From assembly GCA_050084985.1 (NCBI GenBank), contig JBITNC010000001.1, positions 59,272,001-59,336,000 on the forward strand: 64,000 bases of DNA, in the 5' to 3' direction. The translations under genes and the position numbers were made by a program. Source of the DNA: Nageia nagi (lineage: Eukaryota; Pinophyta). The notes below the pieces were generated by a model that saw only the letters and a list, made by a program, of their open reading frames with translations, was not told where the DNA came from and searched no databases. Shown in pieces: positions 22,564 through 34,924 of this stretch (its first letter is position 1; each line of letters begins with the position of its first letter).

Positions 22564-23479
22564 GGATTAACACAATTTCTTGTGTTAACTACCATAGTTT
22601 AGAGTTATCTTATTTCATTTTACGCATACAATAATGAAATAAATTTTATTATAACATAAGGTATTCATACCATAACATGATGGAACACATCACACCTTCT
22701 TCACAAGGTTTCAAATTTAAAATAAAATACCTTAGATAAATTAGGTGAAAAGTTCAAATTTTTGACTAATTTATCATAGGTTCAATAAATTCTTGTATTT
22801 CCTTCAATTCCCATGCCATCATTACTAGATTTGTATCACTAATAGAAGAATCATTTACACAATTTTTTTTTCTAACATGAATTTCTAGTTAAGCTATTCC
22901 TTTCTTTTTTCACATATCTTTTTTTATCCTAACCTAGTCCTTAAGATATCATATGAAGAGGAATTCTCATACCCTTAACCCTACTTATTTTCAAAGGGTA
23001 TTAATTCTTATCCTTTGTTATGTGCAAATTAACTAGATTGAGTTGTCTTAGATTGTTACATATATAATTAAATCTCCTAAACATAGCTCACTTAGTCCCA
23101 AATTTTACTCTAAAAGTATTCTTGGATGTAATTCTTCTTTTCCTACTATCCAACTAACTATTTTATTTTGATAGTTGAAATAATTTTTTGTTTCTTTGAA
23201 AATATTTTAATCCAAGTCGCATGTCCTTTCATAAAACTTCACAACCATTATGATCTTCTCGTATACATATTTAACCCTAACTTGATCTTCATGCTTTAAT
23301 AATTTTGAGTTCACTATGTATTTGATCCATTATGAACCATCCTTGTATTTTTCTTCAATATATCTTTCTTATCTTTCCTTTTCCTAGTTTTCATTGTTAT
23401 CTTCAAGTATTTAACTAACTTCCTCAGATGGAAAATCTCCTTTCCTTGACATGTACATTGATGGTTAGATTCCTAAAGA

Positions 23480-24150
23480 ATATTGCAGTAGTAATAATTC
23501 CTTATTTTCAAAAGAATCTTCCTTGAAAAATTCCTTCCTATACTGGGTGATCATGTGGTATTAGATGCTCTTCATTTTATCATGCAATGAACTTTTAAAT
23601 TTTATCTTAAACCCTAAGTTATTCTCAACATGTTTGGCTAATACATATACTTTTTTTCTTTGAAGTGTATTTTGGAGCATGCATGTTAGCCATCACATGA
23701 ATATCATTGTGTAAACTACTAATAAACTTATGGAATTTCTTGAATTGTACTTTTTAGAGACCTCTAGAACATATTTTATTAATCTCATATATTTCCTATG
23801 ATATTTTTCAACTAGCTTGTTTCTTTTCCCAATTCTATTAATTTCATCAAACATTTCCATGATGAACTTGTTTGACACAAAATTTTTCCTAAATCTACTA
23901 AGGAAATTCTTCGATGGCACATCCTTAGTCTCCATTTCTCTATCCTCTAGAAGGTTTTCCCACTATTCTAAGGTTAAATATTCAAGTAGCATTACAACCC
24001 ACTAATCTTTTTGATAGGTTTATAGATTTCTAGTCTCAAAATGGGTCTTATGTTCTTTCATCCAAGCTTTGACAATGTCACCTAATTTTTCCCCTATAAA
24101 TTCCATGGCTGAAATTATTTTCTTGAGATTATGGATCATATTCATTAGTT
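23480..24150 (-). pseudogene. Retrotransposon gag (capsid domain), decayed, element A
   Basis: An 80-codon minus-strand frame at 23935-23693 begins METKDVPSKNFLSRFRKNF and continues with MFDEINRIGKRNKLVEKYHR, then KYMRLIKYVLEVSKKY. This matches the central pattern of plant retrotransposon gag, 'F...RFR..F....M...EF..L.Q.....EY..KF..L.KY'. Upstream the same gene gives GEKLGDIVKAWMKEH and WENLLEDRE. Downstream, after frameshifts, LAKHVENNLGFKIKFK follows. It is sense with element A. No zinc knuckle, protease or RT follows before the polypurine tract, so gag is the only domain I can name. Confidence 0.65.
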
Positions 24151-26066
24151 CATAACTTTTACCATTCTTAAGTTTCTTAAAATTTTCTTACTATTGTTGA
24201 ATCATATTGAACTATATCTTAGGAATCATAATAAACCCATGATAATGGATTTTCTTTTTAAGGTCCTCCACATGTGTCTTGAATTCTTCTAAAATTCACA
24301 ACCTTTAAAAATCTAGATATTGCTTTCTTGGTTGAGTTTCCTTAAGATCATTATTCTTCAATTTTATTAATTGGTATCCTCAAGTATGGACATAACTCTT
24401 TCAATTTTTGACAAATCCATCCTTTTTATTCAAAACTAGGAGATTGATCCTTCAATTATATGTGTTTATTTTTATCAAAATATATGACTTATCCATTTCA
24501 TATCACATATGGAATAGACTTAAAAGAATCTTCCAATAAACTCAAGTTTATTAAAATACCTTATTTAAAGGTCTTATTTACATGCCATAACCATTATAAA
24601 TACATAATTATCCTCAATAAAATTATAATGACCCAAATCTTTAACCCAATATTGGATCTTCACTTTTGCACACTTCTCATAACTTAAGCATTGAGCACAA
24701 AATCATTTATTTCCTTGAAAAAATACTTATTAATATCTATATATCCTATTTTCATGAATCAATACATAATTTATTTCAAGGAAAATCCAATACATATTGG
24801 AGACCTTCAATGTTCTTGATATCTTCAGTGTTTATATTAGCACCATTTTCCTTCAACCTTTCAACAATTGTGTGAAGTTTCAATTCCTCAATGCTTAGTG
24901 GAATTCCTTATTCTGGATATGCTTTAATAGGTAGCAAGAATCTAGACTTGTACTTTATTATCTCTTTAATTTTTAACTCATTGTATAATTTAAAATGATA
25001 ATCTACATTCCATTCTAGGAGATATTCATCAAATATGACTTCTTTAACTTAGATATTGTGGCTTACTTCATCCCTTGATTCATAGCCTATATTTTGCAAA
25101 TATATGTTTCTTCAAGCAAGTTGATTTCTTGTTTCTTCTTTAGGAGGAAAGTGTCTTCCCCTATATATTCTTGACATTCTTGCTCTTGTTCTTCCAACAT
25201 ATGGAAAATCTCTTATTCTTGAGGCAAAACTCCATTGACCAATGTTGATGAAATATCTCGTTGATTTTATGGTTCATAAAGTTAACTTTTTTAACAAATC
25301 ACCATGATAGTTTACTTGACTATTCATATTACCTTATTCTTTACAAGAATAATAAAAATAAATTACAATTAACACTTGAAATCATAAATATTTATTCTTA
25401 ATAATGCTCTATTTCTTATTTAAGAAAAAATAAATCTTAAGATATCTCATAACCTTATCAAGGTTATCCATTCTTAATTTTCTTATAATTACTAGTAAAA
25501 TCTTTTAACCAAGATGTTTATAATAGCTACTTTCATAACCTCTCTAGGGTTACAATTTTTTTATCAAACATATTTGGCAATAAGTATGAAGGTTTTTTCA
25601 AAAACATCCCTTAGAACTAGTCTAATTAAGAGAATTATTCTTTCATACCAACTTATTAAGGTTTCATCCTTTTTTGAGTGGCTAGCTCCTTAGATGTATA
25701 TTGGTAGATCTTACCAATAGTTTCCTCTTCTTGAGGGTACCACATACCTTATTATAGTTTTTTACCATCATCATGTATAGGTAGGTTAATTACTTTAGGA
25801 TTCTTCCTTTCCCTAACAAGACTATGTTTGATAGTCATACCTCTCTTATATTTTTGTGTAGATTCATATTTGTTAGGGTTTTCATGGAATACTCTTCCCA
25901 AGGTTATAAATTTAATTTGATGACTTAATACTAAGTCATGTTATGTATTTTAAGGATACTACTACATTTGATAAGTTACCTTGGTATTACTAAGATGTCA
26001 TCTTTTCCCAATAATAAAAGTTATTGGTTAAAAAATTCATATTACTTATGTAAACCTACACACCTA

Positions 26067-26081
26067 GGATCTAATACTGAA
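26067..26081 (-). other. Degenerate Met-type primer-binding site of element A
   Basis: The minus-strand TTCAGTATTAGATCC follows the LTR end CCTAACA. It keeps GTAT.AGA.CC of the plant Met-tRNA PBS. Its position supports the minus orientation. Confidence 0.5.
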
Positions 26082-28737
26082 TGTTAGGACTTGATTTTTA
26101 AACCTTAAAAATTGGCTTTGAACTTAATTCCAATCCCAAAAAACACATATGAAATGAGCATAATTATTTTTTGGACCAATATACAAATACACATTTACAT
26201 TCAATAATAAAATTTTATGGGCTACTTTTGAAGCATGAGATTGAGATCACATAATGGTTCCAAGTATTGTCATTCTTGAGTCATGATCTCATAATTAGAT
26301 GATCACACCATTTATCTCTTGATATTTAACCTTCTCATTAAATATCCTAAATGTCTTTCCAAGAATTTTCATCTTAGGAGATAATAGCCTTCTAGTCTCC
26401 TTGTCAACCCATCTTGAAGCATTATTTCTTACTGATGGTATCTTAACTTACCTGGATCATAACCATGATCAAGTTTGGAAATTTAAGTACTTTAGGGTCC
26501 TTCATGACCAATCTTGATAATTCTTCAACTATCCTTCTTGATAATCCTTATTCTCATCTTGAAGTCATGTGTGTTGAGAATGCCTTGAATTATCCTTATT
26601 TGACAATTCCTTGTTCTATTGAGATCTTCTTGAATTATCCTAACTTGATAATTCCTTGATCTCCATACAATTTTCTCAAATTATCCTAGCTTTATAATTC
26701 TTAGACCTCATAAAAGTATGCTCAAGACTTACCTAGGTTTTATCTAAGGTTTAATACCATTTCCTATGATTAATGACATATAAGGTCATGAATATATTTT
26801 CCATCCTATTTGGTTATGCTTAAATCAATATGCGTATTATAGATCAAAACACCAAATATGGTTTTCTTTATCTATACAATTATTCATACCTTTAATAAAC
26901 ATTCATCCCTTCTACTTATGCAATAATGAATTATATTTATATATCACCATTAATGTGTATTGCATAATAATAATGAAATGTTTCATCATCCATGCAATTC
27001 ATCCAATAACATATAATAATATTCTTTTTAATGTCATTCAATAGCCATCATGGTTATCATCACATAATGTCATCTAACCTTCAATTTCCCAGTAAATCAA
27101 TTCATATGAATATAATTCCAAGCTCTTATTATTGAATAGGAAAATCATCAAATATTTATCATATAAATAATGGATCTTGAATACCATTAACATATCATCC
27201 ATATATCATAAGGGTATTCCATACATGGATCCAACTTACACATTGTATATATGTAAAATACATCATAATTTCTCATTGTCTATTAATGTATAGTAACACA
27301 AGATTATACAAATAATCTTGTTATTACATTAATACATATCCAAAATCTTCATACAAGCATCCTTTATTAAATATGAAGTTACATCCTCAATTAATTAAAC
27401 TAGCAAGAATCCCTCATAAGCATGAACTAACCTTCCTTGGACATGTTAGCTCATAGTGGTTATTTGGATCATGAAAAATTTTATTTATTATGCATCTACT
27501 CATGCAACAATCTCAAAAGATGCCTAGAATGCTACTTCATTCCTAGGTTACTCAATTCACTTAGAAAACAAACTTTTCAATCTTAGAAAAAAGTAATAAG
27601 AGAAATCAATCAATCAAATATAGATTCTTAAAAGTGTTAAAATCACTTCATAACTAGATAATAAAAATAGTCTCTCTTGTCCTCAATTTTAAGATCCCAT
27701 TTTAAAATTGATGACCTAAGATCACATAATTTAAATTTATTCCCTTTGTTCAATTTTTTCATTCTAATTGCTAAGGAATAATAATAACATAATATTTCAA
27801 TAATTAACTAAATTATCAAAATAATTCAACACTACTTAATTCCTCATACGAAAATTCATATTGTACATACTATAGAATAGAGCATTCATAATAGTTATTC
27901 TTTAGAATATAACTACTTATGCAAAATTCTCTCAAATAGCAAACCTACTTCACAACATCTAGGACTACTCAACTCATCTTAAGAAAAATGGCAGTTTTAC
28001 TATCTTAAAACAAAGTGAAATAAATACCTTTAATTCTTAATTTCAAAGAATAAATTTCTCTTTTCTCAAATGACTATGCCATTGGTTCCATAAATTTGAG
28101 AATGTCATAGTATTTTGGCCATAATTTTTTACTTGGATATTCATTTAAGCCTTTTTTTAAATGTGCAAATTTTGAAGATCTACAACTTTGTAATGTCTCC
28201 TTTAGAATACAACATGTTCAAGGCTACAAATGTCATATTACAGATTGAAATTTCATTTTAATGTTTGACTAGATTTTCAACAATATGGCTTCAAACATTA
28301 ATTATCTAAGAATTTTATCAATTTAATAATTTAATTCACTTTCATCCTAAAATCATGGATTCCAAAAAAAATCAATCAATCAAGCCAAACTAAAACACAT
28401 ACAATTAGATTTTTTTTAAGGACACACTATGATTGAATATTTTACAATTATTTCTAAAATCACTATGATCTTGTGGATTCTAGTTAGATTTTTCTGAAAC
28501 CATAAATTAAACCTTACCAATTAGAATTTAGATTTAAACTAAATTAAAATTTGTAACCATATCTATTTTTAAATTAGGTATATCAAAACTCAGTAGAAAT
28601 CTATAGCAAGGGTTTTTTATCACAACCAAAATAATCAAGAATAAATCAAATCAATAAATCTTTTCACAAATCTTCTCTATTTTCATAGATCAAATTTTTA
28701 GAAATAATTTCTTAGAATCAATTACTCAAACTTTATT
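26082..28737 (-). repeat. 5' LTR of element A, proximal 2.66 kb (interrupted by copia B)
   Basis: It is collinear with 17593 to about 20420 with many substitutions and small indels. About 210 bp present at 19570-19785 is missing near 28097. Homology stops at about 28737-28742, where copia B begins. Confidence 0.75.
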
Positions 28738-28941
28738 GTGGACTACAAGGCTATGATCAAACTCTATGATTAATTATTAAATCAGAATGGTGTAATATAT
28801 ATATTTGATCATTATAGTTTTATAACTATAATACAGTTGAATAACTATGCAACTAATTTAACTTCCTAATGACACATGTAAATGCATGACTTATTATAAT
28901 ATAAATTTAAATTAATAACCCATGAGGATTATAACTTAATA
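28738..28941 (-). repeat. 3' LTR of copia element B, about 204 bp
   Basis: It is bounded on one side by loss of homology to the LTR of element A and on the other by the polypurine tract. On the minus strand it starts TATTAAGTT, probably TGTTAAGTT before a C-to-T change on the plus strand. The exact low end is uncertain by a few bases. Confidence 0.5.
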
Positions 28942-28953
28942 TTCCCCCCTTAA
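28942..28953 (-). other. Polypurine tract of copia element B
   Basis: The minus-strand TTAAGGGGGGAA lies directly before the LTR. Confidence 0.7.
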
Positions 28954-28959
28954 TCCATA

Positions 28960-29730
28960 GGGGTAGGTTGAATTCCAAGCATCTGCCTAAACTTCTCTCT
29001 TCAAAGCACCTTGATGAAGTTGTCTATATTTTGTTCTTTAGTGGAACAATATTTCAACCAAATTATCTTTACCTCTACATGATGTCAAATCAAATGATAC
29101 TTCATGTTGATGTGCTTAGTTCGATCATGAAACTTTGGATTCTTTTCCAATTTCATGGAAGAATTATTATCAATTAGAAGCAAAGTGGGAAAACCTTGTT
29201 TCTCTTGTAAATATTCAAGAAGTTTCTTGAGCCACATAATCTCCTTTTTGCCTCTATAGCAGCCAAATACTTTGCCTCGGTAGTAGAATTTGTTGGCATA
29301 GATTATTTTCATGATCTCCAAGAAACAGCTACTAGTCTAAGATTCATAAGATAACCTAAAGTAGAAACTCCATTTTCTTTATCACCATTAAAGTATAAGT
29401 TAGAATATACAATCAATTTGAAGTCTCCTACCTTGTATTATTTGATACCAAAATATTAATTCCCCTTCAAATATCAAAGAACTCTCTTCACTGCTATCCA
29501 ATTGCCTTCACATGGTTTGTGCATAAATTGAGATATAATAGCAACCATAAATGAATTATTGGGTTTGGTAGTGGTTAGATAAATGAGATTTCCAACTAGT
29601 TTCCTATATTTTATAGAATATTGAAATTTATTCCCTTCAACTGATGTCAACTTTAAATTATATTATGTTGGAGTAGAATGTATCTTATAATCAATCATGC
29701 CAAACTTACTCAATAATTCTCCAATGTACT
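28960..29730 (-). pseudogene. Copia RT C-terminal region and RNase H, decayed
   Basis: Minus-strand text gives the post-RT motif KYRKLVGNLIYLTTTKPN (about 29620-29565), FMHKPCEGNWIAVKRVL (about 29530-29480), then the RNase H sequence TEAKYLAAIEAKKEIMWLKK (about 29290-29220). After that come LLLIDNNSSMKLEKNPKFH and RTKHINMKYHLI (open frame 29321-29085). RNase H degrades the RNA strand of the RNA-DNA hybrid during retrotransposition. Several in-frame stops remain. The last His-Ile motif and the polypurine tract lie about 130 bp apart, normal for copia elements. Confidence 0.85.
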
Positions 29731-29739
29731 TTTTTTGGG

Positions 29740-30560
29740 AAATAAATATATATTATGATGCTTGAGTTACCTCAACACCTAAGTAATAATTAATATTCTC
29801 CATATCAATCTTTTCAAATCCCTTTTTGAAATCTTATTTCACAAATGTAATGAATCCTTCATTATTCCTTGTCATCAAAAGATCATCTACATACACCATA
29901 AGATATACAACTATTTTTCAACTTTCTTGACAAATAAAGTTGCATCATAGAGGTTAAAGTGTTGGAAATTAGTCTTAAAAATATGTTCAATAAGCTTGTC
30001 ATACCATGTGTAAGGTGCTTTCTTTACACCATACAAAGATTTTATGAGTTTACAAACCTTATATTCATATCCCTTTTCAATAAAGTTAGAAAAATAGTTG
30101 TATATCTTATGGTGTATGTAGATGATATTTTGAAAATGGGGAATAATGAAAGATTCATTACAAATCCTTCAGATTGAAGAATGTACACATTTTCCTTCAA
30201 AAAACCATTCAAAAATGTTATTTTTTCATCCATTTGATGCACTTTCCATCCATGTTGAGATGACATAACCAACAAAGAATGAATGATCACCTATTTTTCT
30301 ATAGAAGAAAATATCTCATCATAATCAATGCCTTTTTTTATACATAGCCCTTAGAAATTAGCCTTGCTTTATGTTTATCAAGTGAGTCATCTGATTTGTA
30401 CTTATTTCTATAAACCCACTTGCAACCTATTGGTTTGGTTCCATAGGGAGGATCAACCAACTTCCAAGTCCCAATCATGATTAGAGCATCATACTCTTTC
30501 CTCATGGCTTTTTTCCAAGCATCTTGGAAAGAACCTCCTTAAAGGAAGTTGGCTCAAAAT
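29740..30560 (-). pseudogene. Copia reverse transcriptase, decayed, with inverted duplication
   Basis: From high to low coordinates the minus strand encodes AMRKEYDALIMIGTWKLVDP (about 30510-30450), KPIGCKWVYRNKYKSDDSLD, KHKARLISKG, then SQHGWKVHQMDEKITFLNGF (about 30265-30205) with the motif-A Asp (MDEK), and LQSEGFV. Next comes an 83-bp reverse-oriented insertion. The enzyme then resumes with EKGYEYKVCKLIKSLYGVKK and the catalytic box VYLMVYVDDLL (about 29915-29880). The fold order is normal for Ty1/copia apart from the insertion. Stops and the insertion make it inactive. Confidence 0.85.
29842..30165. repeat. Inverted repeat, 83-bp arms, within the copia RT
   Basis: The arm 30083-30165 is the reverse complement, with a few mismatches, of 29842-29924, which encodes the catalytic YVDD box. 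As a result a YVDD-like text (VVYLMVYVDDIL) also reads on the plus strand at about 30097-30132. The inserted arm lies exactly between the EGFV and EKGYEYKVCKL segments, normally only a few residues apart. It is therefore an extra copy and not an inversion of the only one. Confidence 0.85.
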
Positions 30561-31047
30561 CAATACAAAAATTCAATTCCATGTCAAAATAATAATCCTT
30601 ACCATCATCTAAAAAATATCAACATGAATTGAACTTAAACCTCCTACTACTCTATTTTCTTATCATGCTCAATAGGAACTCCAAGTTCTTATCTTCTTGA
30701 ATTCATCAAGATGAACATTTTCAAGTGTTTTTGATGCCCATTTTGGAATATTCTATGATGTTATTGGTTCATCACTAGGTTGATTTGGTGCTTCACTTCT
30801 ACCAAGACTCAATTTCCCAATCCCTTCAATCACATCATCTAACTAGCTCACCAATGCAAGCACTAAAGAATTGGAGAAACTATTGAAGAAGGTATCTATT
30901 CATATGAAATAAGTGGTGTAGATTACAAACTATGATCCAATATTAGTATCCCCCCTCAAATTTTGGAATCTCATAATTTTATTTAATATAAGGCTTCCCA
31001 TGGGTAAATTGGTCAAGGTGATCAAGCTACCACTTTACAACATCATT
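30561..31047 (-). pseudogene. Copia integrase-RT linker, decayed
   Basis: The minus strand from 31047 reads NDVVKW, a stop, LDHLDQFTHGKPYI, then KFEGGILILDHSL. These are typical of the acidic, variable linker between copia integrase and RT. It continues the integrase fragment at 63255-64000 across the inserted element C. Confidence 0.6.
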
Positions 31048-34000
31048 TGTAATGCTCCACCTATTCTTGACTTCACAAAACCCTAAAATTACAAACCTAT
31101 TTTTTATTATTTAATTTCAACACTCGAATGTGTAGGATGGACAAGTAATCCATATGAGCATATTAATGTTGCTAGCTAGTTAGCACTCACATGGAAAATT
31201 AGTTAAATTTAAATTAACCAACCCTAATCAAAATCCTTTTGGTGTTCACTTCTTAATGCTGATCCCATTGGAAGACACCTCATAGGTGACTCCACCATTT
31301 CTATTCACAAAATGTGCAATAGATATTCTTATCATGGCATAGTGGTTTCCTACTCATGGTCCATATCACCAAAGAGAATGCTCTTCCATAAGGTTATGCA
31401 TCTTTTTAGATGATAACCTTTGATTGACATGTGCAGATAGATTTTCCTAGGAAATCTTCATATGAAATGGGTAAGCATCATCACCTATGGAATAATCATC
31501 ATACTCCCATTTACTAAATTGCAAGTAGTATGAATACTAGTTACCTTCACCTAGTAACTATATTTTTATTGATTTCTATCCTCATCTGACAAATTATCAA
31601 GGATATGAGACACTAACTTACCCATATCTATCTGCTAGGCTCACCATGAAATTCGATAGCCTCATGCCCATATCTTGGGGAGCCATGGGTATTGGAATAA
31701 TACCCTTGAGTGGTTTGTATAGTATAATTATTTTTTAAGCAAGATTATAAAGAAAAACCATCCCCTCTAACATTCCTAGAAATAATTGATTCTCAGATCA
31801 ATTATTGGGTTTTCTAAGTTTTATGCTTGTATCGAGTAGTAGGATGTTCCTCTAATCTAATTTCTTGCAAATAAACCATTTTTTACATTAATAATTATGT
31901 TTGATAAATAAGAACAATAAATTCATCAAATGTGTACAAGATATTTCAAAACAAGCTTTTTTATGAATTCATTAAAGAATATTCAACAATACTTTACTAT
32001 AAATATCTCATATGCATGATGTGACATGCTAAATATTACTTTAAAAGTACATCACATACCAAAGAATAATAACAAGCTTTGAGATATTGCTAAATATGGC
32101 TACTTCTAACAAGGAAGTGTTGCATAGAGTATATCATACTCAAGGGGTATTCTTTTTATATATCATTTAGTGAATTTATGACAACAAAGGTTTGACTAAG
32201 TTATCTTCTATAGGATTGAGGTCTACATTATCTTCTAGGGTTTTAGCACCTTGATTAATCTTTCTTATAAGATCATATATAAGCTTTAGGTTTCATCTAA
32301 GATTGTATCAAGTCATTATTAATTTAACTACTTCAAGGTAATTCATGCAAATAGCTTCATTGTTTCTTCAATGTTTTAAATTTAAGAAATTCATATCCTT
32401 ATTGAAGGATATGATACCATTATTTCTTTAATGTTGATTTTCATTATGAGATACTTATTATTTTTATCCACATACCCTTTATTGTTTATCATAAGAGAGT
32501 TTCCTTTGTAACATTAGACTATCCATAAGTCACATTAGGATTATATCATAATCAATTCAAGTTGGGGAATGTAGAAATTATGTTTTTTACCAAATAATTA
32601 ACTTCATATTAGTATATTTAAGGTCCTTATAGTGCTGTTTATTTATCTTTCCAAAAGATTATTTGTATTCTCACAAGCCATCTAAATACATTTAGGAGTA
32701 TAACATAGGGTGAACAAATTGAACTTGAATTCTAGTTTATCATTAACACCTACTTACATTCCTTTGCAAATGACTATACAGTCAATGGGCAATGTCTTCA
32801 CTTCATACCCTAATTTGTTACATGATGATAATATTCTATAATGAGCTAGGGAACCCTTTTTATACCTCACAATATATAAGCCATTCAATTACATAAGGGT
32901 CCCCATACAACTATCAAAGAGGGTTTTTATCATATCCTTATCAAATTTATCTTATAAGGTATTCAATAGATCTTTATCCTCTTGATGTAGCTTATTGTCA
33001 TCTTCACCTTCTACATTCCTCCAAGGATCCAATATTCATTGGATATTGATACTAAGAAAGGATCTTGATTTTTGAGGATCAAGACAACTCTTTTGACCAA
33101 AATGCATCCTATATTAACTACATCATATTTCATTCCTTCACATGTAGTTTATTGACAATTCAACAATTAATACACTATTCTTGGACCTCATGAGGTTTTA
33201 TTTTATTTCTAGAACTACTTGCCTTCCTTGGTAATAGGGTAGATTTTCATATATAGTCATTTTACATACATCAAATCTACTTCAAAATAATATTATTTAC
33301 TCAAATGAACATATCACTATTCCATAAGAATCATCTTTAAAATAGTTCTAACATTATTTATCTTCAATTTGGTACTACTATTTAATTACATGATTCGTAC
33401 TCAAATATTAACATTCAATAAATTACTTTGACATAGTTGTTATTCGAAGTAATACTATTAATAAAATACCATCATCATGGTTCACCCATTATCTTATAAG
33501 TATCTATTCATACTTATAAACATTGTTTATGAGTATACATCCATTCTCAACTAAACATCATTCAATCATATTTTCACCTTTTTAAACTCTCCTAAAATTC
33601 AATATAATTTTTTTCCATTTTAAAAATTTTGTAATCCCTCTATACAAAATTATTTCAATATATTTATTGTAATCTCTTTATAAACTACAAAATATTAAAA
33701 ATAAATATTAATGGTAGCTTTGCATAGTAACTATATATAGCAAGTTTCAACCTACACACCACATGTTTTGTAGAGGTACTCATTTATTAGAATGGCTATG
33801 TGAATTGTTTGACAAAATGCCAATTCGAAATGTTGTCTCATGAACCATATGATTTGCAAGATATACACACAATGGTTATGGTAAAAGAACCTATAATTTG
33901 TTAGATGAAACATCGATGCAATCTCATGGTTTGCAATGATTGCGAGATATACTTAAAAGGCTTACATTAAAAAGGGTTTGCAAATTGTTTGAAAAAATAC

Positions 34001-34924
34001 CTCATCAAAAATTAGTTTGAAGGATCTTAATAATTATGCATTATGCACAAGATAGATACATTGGAATGGATGGTGAATTGTTTGACAAAACCACTCCAAA
34101 ATGCTGCCTCTTGAACTGTAATGATCAGATATGAATAAATGGATAAGTTGGAAAAGTATGCAAATTTATTTTATGGGATACCTCATCGGAATGTCGCCTC
34201 ATGGATCGTAGATTGATAAAATTGATATAATAAAAAATCCTATGAATGGTTGATAAAGTGTTTCATCATAATTCACTATCAAGGGTCAAAATGATGTACA
34301 ATAAGAATATGTTGGAGAAATCTATGAATGGTTTAATATAATGCGCTATTGAAAGGTAGTCTCATGGTTCGCATTGCACAAAGAGACATTATGAGAGGGC
34401 CTAAAAATGGCTTAACAAAAAGGTTTTACCAAAATGAACTTTCATGGGTTGTAATGATCATAGATAAGAACAAATGAATGTGTTAGAAAGGCCTACGATT
34501 GGTTTGGCCACATGCTTCATTGAAATGTAGTATGAAGGATGTTAGTGTTCATACGATATGCAAAAGTATGGATAAAAAATATCTACAAAGGATTTGGTAA
34601 AAGCCTCTTTGAAATGTTGAGCCAAAATAGAGGAGAGCCAATGGTCGAGAAGCAATCAAGATTAAACTCAAAAAAATATTTTTTCATAGTAAAGCTTTCA
34701 AAAAAAAACTTCCCTAGTACACATCACCCTTTCAAATAGTCTTAAGTGAAATCAAACAAAATGGAAGGGTACCAAAAGATGTCTCAATGTAATTTTTGTT
34801 TTTAATTTTTCTTTCAAGTACTATGTTCAAATAAATGGTTGACATGAATTCACAAGATCATGAATTTTTCTTTAATTTAATCTTTCCTATCTCTTCTTTA
34901 AATACTTGCATACATGTATGGATA
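31048..34924 (-). repeat. 3' LTR of element C, distal part (left of inserted element D)
   Basis: It matches 55290-62010 of the 5' LTR once the later insertions there are discounted. The LTR continues at 48661-49837. It carries the PPR remnant at 33780-34740. Confidence 0.85.
33780..34740 (+). pseudogene. PPR-protein gene remnant inside the 3' LTR of element C
   Basis: PPR proteins are plant RNA-binding proteins of organelles, built from repeats of about 35 residues. The plus strand, antisense to the element, keeps the typical repeat core ELFDKMPIRNVVS, a TGA where Trp is expected, then ARYTHNGYG (about 33803-33880). A second unit reads KLFEKIPHQKLV, a stop, RILI and HYAQD (about 33987-34060). 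A third reads GELFDKTTPKCC (about 34072-34107). Further units drift out of frame to about 34620 (SLFEMLSQN). Frameshifts and stops occur in every unit. The same block is in the 5' LTR of C, so it was part of the LTR when C inserted. Confidence 0.7.

Noticed and set aside
29959-30177. A plus-strand frame with a YVDD motif, looking like a second RT
   Set aside because: It is the inverted 83-bp copy of the minus-strand RT catalytic segment, with no other RT motif around it on the plus strand.
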